Counted from the stretch's first letter, positions 36,046 through 44,741 are shown. The stretch is DNA of 64,000 nt from CBDDKS01 sp965230335 (GCA_965230335.1 CBDDKS010000006.1:806001-870000); one strand, 5' to 3'. The notes: generated by a model not told the origin, from the sequence alone. Program-made: numbers and translations.

Positions 36046-37059
36046 ATGACGACAAAAGTTGGCATCAATGGCTTCGGCCGAATGGGACGCCTGGTTTGCC
36101 GAGCCTTTTGGGACTGGAATGAAGATATCGAGCTTATACAAATCAATGATCCTGCTGGTGATGCGAAAACCATGGCTCATTTATTAGAGTTCGACTCAGT
36201 ACATAATCGATGGCATCACAGTGTTCATGCCAATGAGAAACACATTGTTATAGAGAATAAACCGATTCGTTATACACAAAACAGGCTAGTTGATGACACT
36301 GACTGGTCAACTTGTGATATCGTTATCGAAGCTTCAGGAAAAATAAAAACCACACCCCAATTACAAGAATATTTAAACCAGGGAGTTAAACGTGTTGTGG
36401 TAACAGCACCAGTGAAAGAAGAAGGCATATTAAATATCGTCATGGGTGTCAATCATGATTTATACGATAAAGACCAACATGCCATTGTAACGGCAGCCTC
36501 TTGTACCACCAATTGCCTGGCTCCCATTGTCAAAGTACTTCATGAACATTTATCTATTCAACGAGGCAGTTTCACAACAGTACATGATATTACCAATACA
36601 CAAACTATTTTAGATTCAGCCCACAAAGATTTGCGACGTGCCCGTGCCTGTGGCATGAGTCTTATTCCTACGACAACGGGTTCAGCCACAGCCATTAGCC
36701 ATATCTTTCCTGAACTCAAAGGTAAACTGGATGGTCATGCCATACGTGTTCCTCTGGCTAATGCCTCATTAACCGATTGTGCCTTTGAAGTGAATAAAAA
36801 AACAACCGAACAAGAGATCAATGCTTTATTTAAAAAGGCATCTGAAACAACACTTCAACATATTTTAGGCTACGAAGAAAAACCCCTGGTTTCTATTGAT
36901 TACAAAACAGATCCTCGTTCATGTATTATTGATGCATTATCAACTCGCGTTATCGATGAAACACATGTCAAGCTATACGCATGGTATGACAATGAGTGGG
37001 GATACGCCAATAGAACAGCTGAACTGATGCGTATGATTGTACACATGGATAATCCATAA
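36046..37059 (+). CDS. gap2: ArsJ-associated glyceraldehyde-3-phosphate dehydrogenase
   Basis: A 337-residue GAPDH paralogue. Rossmann motif GINGFGRMGRL starts it, the catalytic Cys is C153 in AASCTTNC, and the catalytic His lies in TTVHDITNTQ. It differs clearly from the housekeeping copy at 54801-55805 (INDPAGDAKTMAHLLEFD). Gene order gap-arsJ with 24 bases between is the known arrangement in which this GAPDH uses arsenate instead of phosphate to make 1-arseno-3-phosphoglycerate, which ArsJ exports. GAGGAAAC precedes the ATG. The name gap2 is my label only. Confidence 0.9.
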   Translation: MTTKVGINGFGRMGRLVCRAFWDWNEDIELIQINDPAGDAKTMAHLLEFDSVHNRWHHSVHANEKHIVIENKPIRYTQNRLVDDTDWSTCDIVIEASGKIKTTPQLQEYLNQGVKRVVVTAPVKEEGILNIVMGVNHDLYDKDQHAIVTAASCTTNCLAPIVKVLHEHLSIQRGSFTTVHDITNTQTILDSAHKDLRRARACGMSLIPTTTGSATAISHIFPELKGKLDGHAIRVPLANASLTDCAFEVNKKTTEQEINALFKKASETTLQHILGYEEKPLVSIDYKTDPRSCIIDALSTRVIDETHVKLYAWYDNEWGYANRTAELMRMIVHMDNP

Positions 37060-37083
37060 ACATTCCAAGATTTCTGCCTGCCT

Positions 37084-38283
37084 ATGTTTCATCATTCATG
37101 TCAAACAAGACAATACGCGCTCATTACTTTAAATTATTGGGCGTTTACTCTGACGGATGGCGCTTTAAGAATGCTCGTCATTCTTTACTTTCACAATCTG
37201 GGTTATTCCCCTATTGAAATCGCTCTTTTATTTATTTTTTATGAAGCCTTTGGCGTGGTCACCAACTTACTGGGTGGATGGATTGGTGCTCGTATCGGAT
37301 TAAATATTACAATGAATATCGGTCTCGGTTTACAGATTTTGGCTTTATCCATGTTGGCCTTACCTAATGAGTTTTTAAACATCACCTGGGTAATGATGGC
37401 ACAAGCACTTTCAGGAATCGCCAAAGATTTAAATAAAATGAGTGCCAAAAGCAGTATTAAATTCCTGGTTAAGGAAAATGCACAAAATACACTCTTTCGT
37501 TGGGTTGCCTTTTTAACCGGATCAAAAAATGCCTTAAAAGGAATTGGTTTTTTTCTGGGTGGCTTTTTACTGATGAGCGTTGGTTTTCAAAAGGCAATGG
37601 TTTTAATGGCCGTTGTCCTTGGTCTATTTTTAATATTGAGTGTTGTTAAACTCAAAAAAGATATTGGTAAAGCTTCATCAAAACCCAAAATTACACACTT
37701 ATTTTCAAAAAGTGCTGCCATTAATTATCTGTCATTTTCCCGATTCTTTTTATTCGGTGCCAGAGATGTCTGGTTTGTCATTGCTTTGCCTGTGTATCTT
37801 TCAGGAAATTTTCATTGGGATCACTGGCAAATAGGCGGTTTCCTTGCCTTGTGGATTATTGGCTACGGCATCGTTCAATCACTCGCACCACAGTTCACCC
37901 AAAGAAAATCATCATCTCCACCTAATGGCAAAGCAGCAACCCTATGGGTTGTTATATTAACGAGCTTGCCTTGTTTCATTGCACTATCCCTAACCCATCT
38001 TTCAACATCCATTCTAGTACTGATTATAGGTCTTTGTTGTTTTGGTATTATCTTCGCCATTAACTCATCCATCCACAGTTTTTTAATTGTTGATTATGCA
38101 CAATCCGATGGTATTTCACTCGATGTTGGCTTTTATTATATGGCTAACGCGATGGGACGTTTAGTAGGCACTTTATTTTCAGGTTGGATATTTCAACACT
38201 ATGGATTTATTCCCTGCCTATGGGTGTCGTCACTGTTTTTATTATTTGCCAGTATTTTATCTTCTTTTTTACCGAAGGAATAA
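37084..38283 (+). CDS. arsJ: Organoarsenical (1-arseno-3-phosphoglycerate) efflux MFS transporter ArsJ
   Basis: A 399-residue major facilitator protein with about 10-12 hydrophobic segments. The N-terminal TLTDGALRMLVILYFHNLG and YEAFGVVTNLLGGW regions match ArsJ. With the upstream GAPDH it forms the described arsenate resistance pathway, extruding the unstable arsenylated glycolytic intermediate, which decays to arsenate outside. No arsC or arsB is in the window, so this pathway may be the main arsenate defence here. It ends tail-to-tail with the peptide gene at 38416-38511, with two hairpins between. Confidence 0.9.
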   Translation: MFHHSCQTRQYALITLNYWAFTLTDGALRMLVILYFHNLGYSPIEIALLFIFYEAFGVVTNLLGGWIGARIGLNITMNIGLGLQILALSMLALPNEFLNITWVMMAQALSGIAKDLNKMSAKSSIKFLVKENAQNTLFRWVAFLTGSKNALKGIGFFLGGFLLMSVGFQKAMVLMAVVLGLFLILSVVKLKKDIGKASSKPKITHLFSKSAAINYLSFSRFFLFGARDVWFVIALPVYLSGNFHWDHWQIGGFLALWIIGYGIVQSLAPQFTQRKSSSPPNGKAATLWVVILTSLPCFIALSLTHLSTSILVLIIGLCCFGIIFAINSSIHSFLIVDYAQSDGISLDVGFYYMANAMGRLVGTLFSGWIFQHYGFIPCLWVSSLFLLFASILSSFLPKE

Positions 38284-38350
38284 TCAATACCTGTATGCCA
38301 AAATGGACTGATTCAGTGATATCGAAATAATCCTCAGTTAAGATGATTCA

Positions 38351-38402
38351 GGCTTTCTTCCCTGAAAGCCCGTTGTCTTTTTGCAAGCGCTCAAAAAGAC
38401 AA
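38351..38402. terminator. Double hairpin, bidirectional terminator between arsJ and the Cys-rich peptide
   Basis: Two adjoining stems: GGCTTTC/GAAAGCC (38351-38370) and TTGTCTTTTTG/CAAAAAGACAA (38373-38383 with 38392-38402, an 11-bp perfect stem). T-rich stretches occur on the minus-strand side of the second, just after the peptide gene. Convergent location favours a shared terminator. Confidence 0.6.
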
Positions 38403-38415
38403 GAAAAAAGCTGGT

Positions 38416-38511
38416 TCAATAGCAACAACACTTATCTTTGCAACAATGACAAGATTTGTTTTTACAACATTCCGATTTTTTACAGTCACATTTACACTTT
38501 TTTTCATTCAT
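38416..38511 (-). CDS. Metallothionein-like cysteine-rich microprotein
   Basis: A 31-codon frame with ATG at 38509-38511 and TGA at 38416-38418. Eleven of 31 residues are Cys (positions 6, 8, 10, 15, 16, 21, 23, 24, 28, 29, 30), arranged as KCKCDC, ECC, CHCC and CCC, plus nine Lys and one His. GGAGAG sits about six bases before the ATG, a good Shine-Dalgarno. It lies 86 bases downstream of arsR on the same strand, separated only by the palindromic element at 38539-38600, and a terminator follows. Cys spacing of CxC and CC type is that of metal-thiolate proteins. Role (binding arsenite or another soft metal) is inferred; I do not recognise a named family, and expression is untested. Confidence 0.75.
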   Translation of the reverse strand: MNEKKCKCDCKKSECCKNKSCHCCKDKCCCY

Positions 38512-38538
38512 AATCGCTCTCCGATTTATTACAGAAGT

Positions 38539-38600
38539 TAGAGCCTGTTTATCTTTTATAGTTTACACCTGTTAATTTTGTAAAAAATAAACAGGCTCTA
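38539..38600. repeat. 62-bp palindromic element overlapping the arsR stop codon
   Basis: TAGAGCCTGTTTAT (38539-38552) is mirrored by ATAAACAGGCTCTA (38587-38600), with a centre that shares 33 identical bases (38553-38585) with the MITE left end (34351-34383). The arsR stop codon TAG lies inside the right arm. It looks like a short deletion derivative of the MITE family, and its hairpin may act on arsR mRNA ends. Confidence 0.8.
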
Positions 38601-38891
38601 GTCATAAGTTTCAATTTTAGTGGCGAGTGCTCTTAGCCTACTAGCTACACTAGCTCTATCTAAACTATAGGTTCTCTCACGCCCCTTTTTGTCTAGCTTT
38701 AAAATTCCTGCATGAGCCAGCGTTTTTAAATGTCGCGAGACAACAGAGGCGTCAACACTACAACAATCACATAAACACATTGCATTTTGAGGTAGTTGGC
38801 ATTCACATAGTCTATAAACTAGAGAAAGCCGGTTAAACTCTCCGAGTGCTTTAAGGAGATCTGCTGTTTCTTGGATTTCATTAGTCTTCAT
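38598..38891 (-). CDS. arsR: ArsR/SmtB-family metalloregulator
   Basis: A 97-residue winged-helix repressor. The recognition helix region is CCSVDASVVSRHLKTLAHAGIL. Six Cys at 29, 31, 39, 41, 43 and 44 are concentrated just before it (MCLCDCC), a denser cluster than the CVC motif of E. coli ArsR, and presumably form the metalloid sensor. Genomic position next to arsJ and the Cys-rich peptide supports arsenic response. The ATG has no Shine-Dalgarno and lies about six bases from a consensus promoter -10, so a leaderless transcript is predicted. Confidence 0.88.
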   Translation of the reverse strand: MKTNEIQETADLLKALGEFNRLSLVYRLCECQLPQNAMCLCDCCSVDASVVSRHLKTLAHAGILKLDKKGRERTYSLDRASVASRLRALATKIETYD

Positions 38892-38897
38892 TATTTA

Positions 38898-38926
38898 ATT
38901 ATTGTATGCTTGTGCAAATATGTCAA
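38898..38926 (-). promoter_or_regulatory. Predicted arsR promoter, leaderless arrangement
   Basis: On the minus strand TTGACA (38921-38926), a 17-base spacer and AATAAT (38898-38903). The expected transcription start falls on or one base from the arsR ATG at 38891. Confidence 0.6.
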
Positions 38927-39024
38927 TATTACTATATCGAAATAATATTAAAGATTAAGGAAGGGTATCTACAAGCAACAAAAAACTATCGGATTAAACC
39001 TTATCTGAACTCATTTACTTCATC

Positions 39025-40065
39025 CTAAAACAACTCATAATCATCTTCATCTGCATCCATACCAGATTTACCTTCCTCAATATCTTCATAAAAACTGACT
39101 TGATTTCTGCCATTTGTTTTACTGTGATATAAGGCTTTATCGGCTCTTTCTATTAGTGTCATATGAAAAACTTCTTTTTTCATTTCAATTACACCAATAC
39201 TAATTGTGATCTTTCCAATTTGAGGAATATTAATATTTTCAACAGCCACTCTTACTCTTTCTATGGCTTTTTTTATATCATTTTTATTATCACAAGATGA
39301 AATAGTAGAAAACTCTTCACCACCATAACGAAATAAAAAATCTGTATCACGTAATGTCTCCTTCATTGTCTGGGCAACCCGAATCAAGACTTCATCCCCC
39401 ATGACATGACCATAAGTATCATTCACATTTTTAAAATGATCAATGTCCAGCATTGCTAGCCAATATCGGCTTTGTGATTCTTCACTTCTTCTTTCGTTTT
39501 TTACTTTTTCGGATGAGGGTAATATAGCATCATGTATTTTCGTCACGATAGCATCAAATGACTTTCTATTAAGTAACCCTGTTAATTCATCCATTTGTGA
39601 TTCTTGTAACAACTGTTTAAAGTTGCGATATATTTCCAACATTCCTGATATTTGCTGTAAATGCTTATTAGAAAAATCTGCGTTATCAGATTTTATAAGC
39701 ACATAATCTGATAATTTTCGATTATGTGATAAAAAGAACAATGTTAAATAATATCCATCAAATGCTTTCGTACAATAATTTGAATTTATTTTATCAATCT
39801 GTTCACATAAAAAAAGAAAGTCTTTGTCAGCTTTGGCTTTATTGGTTATTTTTCCCGGCTCATCCTCTGAGTAGTCAACTCTTTTGAGAATAATTCCATG
39901 ACCATCCAAAGTCATTAAGCTGGCTTGCATAATATCCAAAATAGTAAAAAAACTTTTGAGCACACTCAATTCGAGTAAATTCACATCTCTTAATGATGTA
40001 AATCCAGCAATTTGTCCTACCAAATCACTACTTATATCATGTTTGTTATTTATTACATTGCTCAT
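39025..40065 (-). CDS. Diguanylate cyclase with N-terminal sensor-like domain
   Basis: A 346-residue protein. The C-terminal GGDEF domain has GGEEF at 248-252 and an I-site RDTD at 239-242, exactly five residues before, so an active, feedback-inhibited cyclase is expected. The N-terminal 150 residues (LRDVNLLELSVLKSFFTIL) contain no obvious membrane segment and look like a GAF- or PAS-type sensor, but I cannot name it firmly. It lies divergently upstream of no other gene and seems monocistronic. Confidence 0.88.
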   Translation of the reverse strand: MSNVINNKHDISSDLVGQIAGFTSLRDVNLLELSVLKSFFTILDIMQASLMTLDGHGIILKRVDYSEDEPGKITNKAKADKDFLFLCEQIDKINSNYCTKAFDGYYLTLFFLSHNRKLSDYVLIKSDNADFSNKHLQQISGMLEIYRNFKQLLQESQMDELTGLLNRKSFDAIVTKIHDAILPSSEKVKNERRSEESQSRYWLAMLDIDHFKNVNDTYGHVMGDEVLIRVAQTMKETLRDTDFLFRYGGEEFSTISSCDNKNDIKKAIERVRVAVENINIPQIGKITISIGVIEMKKEVFHMTLIERADKALYHSKTNGRNQVSFYEDIEEGKSGMDADEDDYELF

Positions 40066-40139
40066 ATTAAGACAGGTTATTTCTTTATAGAGTGATATAA
40101 AACTTTTATATTTTTAATATTATTTGTGCCATTTTATAT

Positions 40140-40192
40140 TAGAGCCTGTTTATTTTTTATAGGTTAAGCCTGTAAAAGATAAACAGGCTCTA
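40140..40192. repeat. 53-bp palindromic element
   Basis: Arms TAGAGCCTGTTTAT and ATAAACAGGCTCTA flank a short centre whose reverse strand includes CTTTTACAGGCTTAACC, identical over 17 bases to the MITE interior at 34452-34468. A second member of the same palindromic family, 1.5 kb from the first. Confidence 0.8.
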
Positions 40193-40344
40193 AACATTAC
40201 CTTTGATTATAGCTTACTACGCCTATAAAAGTAGTTCCTACCATGAAATTGCTTGTAATAACCCGGTGATATAGATAGGTTATAAAAAAACAGAGACTAT
40301 CTCTTTTATATATTTCCAATATATTGAATTTGAATTCAAGTGAT

Positions 40345-41160
40345 TTACATGAGCTCGCGCTTTGCTTTATCCCATAGCTGGTCAAGCTCTTCAAGCGTCA
40401 TGACCGACATGTCCTTTTGTTCTTCTTCAGCTATATTCTCAACCACTCTAAACCTTTTTTCAAACTTATCCGTTGATTGGGTTAAAGCCTGCTCTGCATC
40501 AATGCCTAGATGACGTGATAAATTAACACAAGCAAATAATAAATCCCCTACTTCATCCTTAATAGATGCAGTATCCTCTGTTTGAATTGCCTCTTTGACT
40601 TCTAATGATTCCTCTTCTATTTTTTGCCAGACACCGGAAATATCTGGCCAGTCAAATCCTTTATTTGCTGCTCGCTTTTGCATTTTTTGAGAACGTTTCA
40701 GAGCTGGTAATATTTTGGGAATATCATCCATTGCACTGGATTGTTTACCTTGGCTTTTCATCAAACGTTCATCTTGTTTTTTCTTTTCCCAAAGTGATTT
40801 GATATCCTTTTCATGTTTCATTTCTACGTCAGAAAACACATGTGGATGACGCTCTGTCAGCTTTTGACAAACATCATGAACAACATGGTTAAAATCAAAT
40901 CTTGACTCCTCTTTTGCTAATTGACAATAAAAAATAACCTGAAACAACAAGTCACCTAATTCATTTTTTAACTCGACAAAGTCCTCTTTATAAATAGCAT
41001 CTGCCACTTCATAAACTTCTTCGATAGTAAAAGGAATAATAGTTTGATATGTTTGTTTTTTATCCCAAGGACAACCTGAATCTGGATCCCGTAACCTTTC
41101 CATGATATCAATTAAATTGTCTATATTTAAAGCAGGTTTATCACTATGATTGTTTGTCAT
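40345..41160 (-). CDS. mazG: Nucleoside triphosphate pyrophosphohydrolase MazG
   Basis: A 271-residue house-cleaning pyrophosphatase with two MazG domains. The first has DPDSGCPWDKKQTYQTIIPFTIEE and GDLLFQVIFYCQLAKEE; the second ESLEVKEAI and EVGDLLFACVNLSRH, with the EExxE/ExxD metal ligands. Start at ATG 41160 lies four bases after the relA stop; an upstream frame would place it inside relA. In E. coli MazG lowers cellular (p)ppGpp stress effects, which makes its coupling to relA sensible. Confidence 0.95.
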   Translation of the reverse strand: MTNNHSDKPALNIDNLIDIMERLRDPDSGCPWDKKQTYQTIIPFTIEEVYEVADAIYKEDFVELKNELGDLLFQVIFYCQLAKEESRFDFNHVVHDVCQKLTERHPHVFSDVEMKHEKDIKSLWEKKKQDERLMKSQGKQSSAMDDIPKILPALKRSQKMQKRAANKGFDWPDISGVWQKIEEESLEVKEAIQTEDTASIKDEVGDLLFACVNLSRHLGIDAEQALTQSTDKFEKRFRVVENIAEEEQKDMSVMTLEELDQLWDKAKRELM

Positions 41161-41164
41161 TGTC

Positions 41165-43396
41165 TTATTTTTTTCTTTTAACATCAATGATATTAGGTAA
41201 TTGAATAATTTTATCAATAATTCGTGATAAGTGTTTTGAATGCTCTATATGAATTCTTATGGAAATGGTCTTTGTTTGCGAATTTTTGTTGGTATAGGTC
41301 ACACAGGTATCAACATTGGATTTCTCATTCAATAATACCGTAGTAATATCTTTTAATATACCTTTTCTATCATTCACTTTAATCATTAAATCAACACAAT
41401 AAGTATCCAGTGTTTTATCTCCCCAGGATACATTAACCAATCGCTCAGGATTCTCTTTTTTTGCTACAGCAACATAATAGCAATTGACTTCATGAATCAC
41501 GACACCTCGATTTTGTGTAATATAACCAATAATGGATTCTCCAGGCACAGGTTTACAACAACCCGCTATATTGGTTAATAAATTATCGACTCCATGTATG
41601 GTAATATCCTGACCTTCTTTTTTAGCCTGTTTTTTCAATCGTTTAACGACATCACTTTCATCAAAGTTTTCTGGTTGAGTATTTTGTTTAATTGCATTTG
41701 ATATCAAGTGAAGGCCTAAATCACCCGAACCTACCGCTGCATATAAATCATCGATGGAGTGTAAGTTGAATTTTTCAGCTATTTTTCCAAGATCCACTTT
41801 CGATAGTAATGATTGTTCTATCTCTTTATGAAGTGTCGTTTTTCCCAAATCAATATTTTTATCTTTATCCTGTAATTTAAACCATTGATGAATCTTTCTT
41901 CTGGCCCTGGATGATTTAACATAACCATCATGATGATTTAGCCAATCACGACTTGGCGTACCATTTTTTGCTGTCAAAACTTCAATTTGATCACCTGTTT
42001 TCAAGGGTTGTGTCAATGCAGAAATACGTCCATTGACTTTCGCTCCTCTACATTTATGACCAATATCTGTATGCACATGATAGGCAAAATCCAAAGGTGT
42101 CGCTTCTATAGGCAAATCAATTACTTTTCCTTGTGGAGTAAAGACATAAATACGATCATCAACAAACTCATTTCTGAAATCCTCCATAATTTGATTTTCA
42201 TCAGCCACTTCTTCCTGCCACTCAATCAACTGTCTTAACCAGTCAATCTTGTCTTCAAAAAAGGCTTTCTTATCTCTTCTACCCTCTTTATATCGCCAGT
42301 GAGCGGCAATACCTAACTCTGACTCTTCATGCATTTCATGGGTGCGAATCTGTATTTCCAATACTTTTCCTTCTGGGCCAATTACCGCAGTATGCAATGA
42401 ACGATAGCCATTCTCTTTCGGCGTTGCAATATAGTCATCAAACTCTTTTGGTATATGTTGCCAAAGGCTATGAACAATACCTAATATGGCATAACAGTCC
42501 GGTATTTTATTCACTAAAATACGAATGGCTCTAATATCATAAATTTCTTCAAAAGGTACTTTTTTACGCTCCATTTTTCGCCAAATACTATAAATATGTT
42601 TTGCCCTTCCAGCAACACTGGCTTTAATATGAGCGTTTGTGATTTGCTCATTAACGATATTCAACACTTTCTTTACAAATTTATCTCTATCAATTCTACG
42701 TTCATCCAAACTACTGGCAATTAACTTATATTGTTTCGGCTCTAAATAACGAAACGATAAATCTTCCATTTCCCATTTTATTTGCCCTAATCCCAAACGA
42801 TTAGCCAAAGGAGCATAAATATCGGACACTTCTTTTGCAACTTCGCAACGTTCTTCATCTGAAAAGTGTTTTGCTTCGCGTAATAAATATAATCTTTCAG
42901 CAAGTTTCAACAATACCAATCGCACATCATCAACCATCGCTAACAGCATTTTTCTTAGATTTTCTATTTGCTGACTATCATGATGTTGTTTAACGTTGTC
43001 TGACTTTTTTCTTTGGAATGCATTGATTGCCTGCATATCTGATACGCCTTCACATAATCTGGCAATCATTTTACTTGTTTTGTCAATCAGTACTCTTTTT
43101 TCAATCTGATGCTTTTGATAAAAAGGAAACAGTATGGCTGCTGATAGCGTTTCCGCATCGACTTTTAAGTGAATTAAAATATCAGCTAGTGCCAATCCTT
43201 CTTTCAATGACAAGCAGGTTTCTCTTTCATGAGACGATTCTTTTTCCTGATAGGATAATTCTATGGCAAGCCTGAATGCCTTTTCTATATTTGTTTTTTG
43301 TACTTCATCATATTCAACAGGTAAATGAGACAACCATTCATCTGGTTTTCCGGATGATAAAAAACTGTCAATCTTATTTTCGGTAATTTGAACCAT
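41165..43396 (-). CDS. relA: GTP pyrophosphokinase RelA
   Basis: A 743-residue long RSH. The hydrolase HD motif is lost: AAILFPFYQK at residues 86-95 replaces the HD-containing segment, as in E. coli RelA, so it is a synthetase only. Synthetase signature SLHTAVIGPEGKVLEIQIRT, a TGS domain (YVFTPQGKVIDLPIEATPLDFAY), zinc-finger/CC-type NIAGCCKPVPGE and a C-terminal ACT domain are complete. It is followed closely by mazG and preceded by rlmD after 16 bases. Confidence 0.95.
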   Translation of the reverse strand: MVQITENKIDSFLSSGKPDEWLSHLPVEYDEVQKTNIEKAFRLAIELSYQEKESSHERETCLSLKEGLALADILIHLKVDAETLSAAILFPFYQKHQIEKRVLIDKTSKMIARLCEGVSDMQAINAFQRKKSDNVKQHHDSQQIENLRKMLLAMVDDVRLVLLKLAERLYLLREAKHFSDEERCEVAKEVSDIYAPLANRLGLGQIKWEMEDLSFRYLEPKQYKLIASSLDERRIDRDKFVKKVLNIVNEQITNAHIKASVAGRAKHIYSIWRKMERKKVPFEEIYDIRAIRILVNKIPDCYAILGIVHSLWQHIPKEFDDYIATPKENGYRSLHTAVIGPEGKVLEIQIRTHEMHEESELGIAAHWRYKEGRRDKKAFFEDKIDWLRQLIEWQEEVADENQIMEDFRNEFVDDRIYVFTPQGKVIDLPIEATPLDFAYHVHTDIGHKCRGAKVNGRISALTQPLKTGDQIEVLTAKNGTPSRDWLNHHDGYVKSSRARRKIHQWFKLQDKDKNIDLGKTTLHKEIEQSLLSKVDLGKIAEKFNLHSIDDLYAAVGSGDLGLHLISNAIKQNTQPENFDESDVVKRLKKQAKKEGQDITIHGVDNLLTNIAGCCKPVPGESIIGYITQNRGVVIHEVNCYYVAVAKKENPERLVNVSWGDKTLDTYCVDLMIKVNDRKGILKDITTVLLNEKSNVDTCVTYTNKNSQTKTISIRIHIEHSKHLSRIIDKIIQLPNIIDVKRKK

Positions 43397-43412
43397 AAAT
43401 CAATTTCAACAA

Positions 43413-44741
43413 TTACTTTTCAAATACTGCAATTGACTCTACATGAGCAGTGTGTGGAAACATATCCATAACACCCGATTGTGTTAATTGATACCCTTGT
43501 GTTTTCAGAACACCGGCATCTCTGGCTAAAGTTGCAGGGTTACATGATACATAAACAATTTTTCTTGCATTAAATTTATGAATGTAATTAACAACATCTA
43601 ATGCACCACTTCTTGGTGGATCAATCAGAATTTTATCAAACCCTTGTGATGCCCAAGGTTCATCACTAAAGTCTTTTTGTAAATCTGTTTGATAAAAATG
43701 CACCTGCTCAATACCATTATGTTGCGCATTTTCATAACCGCGTTTTACCATAGCATCAACCCCTTCAACACCAACCACTTCTTTTGAACGTGTCGCTAAA
43801 GGTAAAGTAAAATTACCTAAACCACAAAATAAATCCAACACACGTTCATTACTTTGAGGTTCAAGCAGATGAATCGCCAATGCCACCATTTTTTGATTAA
43901 TTTCACTATTAATTTGGGTAAAGTCAAGTGGATGAAATAAAAGCTCTAAATCAAACTCAGGAAGACAATAACTCAATCTTTCATAGTTATCTTCGGGCCA
44001 CACTTTATGAACGGTATCTGGCCCTTTAGGTTGAAAGTATAGCTGAATATCATGTTTTTTTGCGAAGGTTATCCATTGAGTCGTATCATCCTCGGACAAG
44101 GCTTTTAAATGTCGTACGATAAAGGCCAACTGCTCGTCTCCCATAGCTACTTCTATTTGTGGAATCGTCAGTTTCGCATCCATTGTTGCAATCATTTTTT
44201 GTAAAGGTTCGAGTAATTTAGATACTTTAATATGGAGAATGGTACAAGTATCTATTTCAGCTAAAAACCGACCCTGTTTTTCACGAAACCCCACCAGACA
44301 TTTGTCTTTTTTGGTAACAAACTTTACCCCCAAACGCGCTTTCTTTCGATATCCTTGAGATAAAGCCGTCATAGGTTCCAACCATGTTTGTGGATTCACT
44401 TGTCCAATATGTTCGAATTGCTCTTCGAGAATAGATTCTTTTAATGCAATTTGAGCACTGGGCGCCATATGTTGTAAGCGACATCCGCCACAACGATCGA
44501 CAAACTGACAGTCAGGCTGAACTCTTTCTATTGAAGCCACTAAAACTTCCTTCACTCTCATTTCATCATATTGATTATGCACTGCAACATATTCTGCTGT
44601 AACCGTTTCACCCGGTAATGCACCTTCAACAAAAATTGTTTTACCCTCTAATTTAGTAATACCCCTCCCTTCATGAGATAACTTTTCAATCTGTAAGGTT
44701 TTTAAATCTTTAGGTATGGGTTTACGTCTTCTTCTGCTCAT
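43413..44741 (-). CDS. rlmD: 23S rRNA (uracil-1939-C5)-methyltransferase
   Basis: A 442-residue RlmD. A TRAM domain begins the protein; the [4Fe-4S] cluster ligands are C78, C84 and C87 (CQFVDRCGGC) plus one near residue 167. The SAM-binding part has VLDLFCGLGNFTLPLA, and the catalytic Cys is in YVSCNPATLARD. Gene order rlmD-relA-mazG is typical in gammaproteobacteria. Confidence 0.96.
   Translation of the reverse strand: MSRRRRKPIPKDLKTLQIEKLSHEGRGITKLEGKTIFVEGALPGETVTAEYVAVHNQYDEMRVKEVLVASIERVQPDCQFVDRCGGCRLQHMAPSAQIALKESILEEQFEHIGQVNPQTWLEPMTALSQGYRKKARLGVKFVTKKDKCLVGFREKQGRFLAEIDTCTILHIKVSKLLEPLQKMIATMDAKLTIPQIEVAMGDEQLAFIVRHLKALSEDDTTQWITFAKKHDIQLYFQPKGPDTVHKVWPEDNYERLSYCLPEFDLELLFHPLDFTQINSEINQKMVALAIHLLEPQSNERVLDLFCGLGNFTLPLATRSKEVVGVEGVDAMVKRGYENAQHNGIEQVHFYQTDLQKDFSDEPWASQGFDKILIDPPRSGALDVVNYIHKFNARKIVYVSCNPATLARDAGVLKTQGYQLTQSGVMDMFPHTAHVESIAVFEK

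Noticed and set aside
40197..40394. 65-codon minus-strand frame after mazG
   Set aside because: Overlaps mazG end in another frame, lacks a ribosome site and looks random.
41165..43396. Bifunctional SpoT
   Set aside because: HD hydrolase motif is replaced by FP at 90-91, so it is the synthetase RelA.
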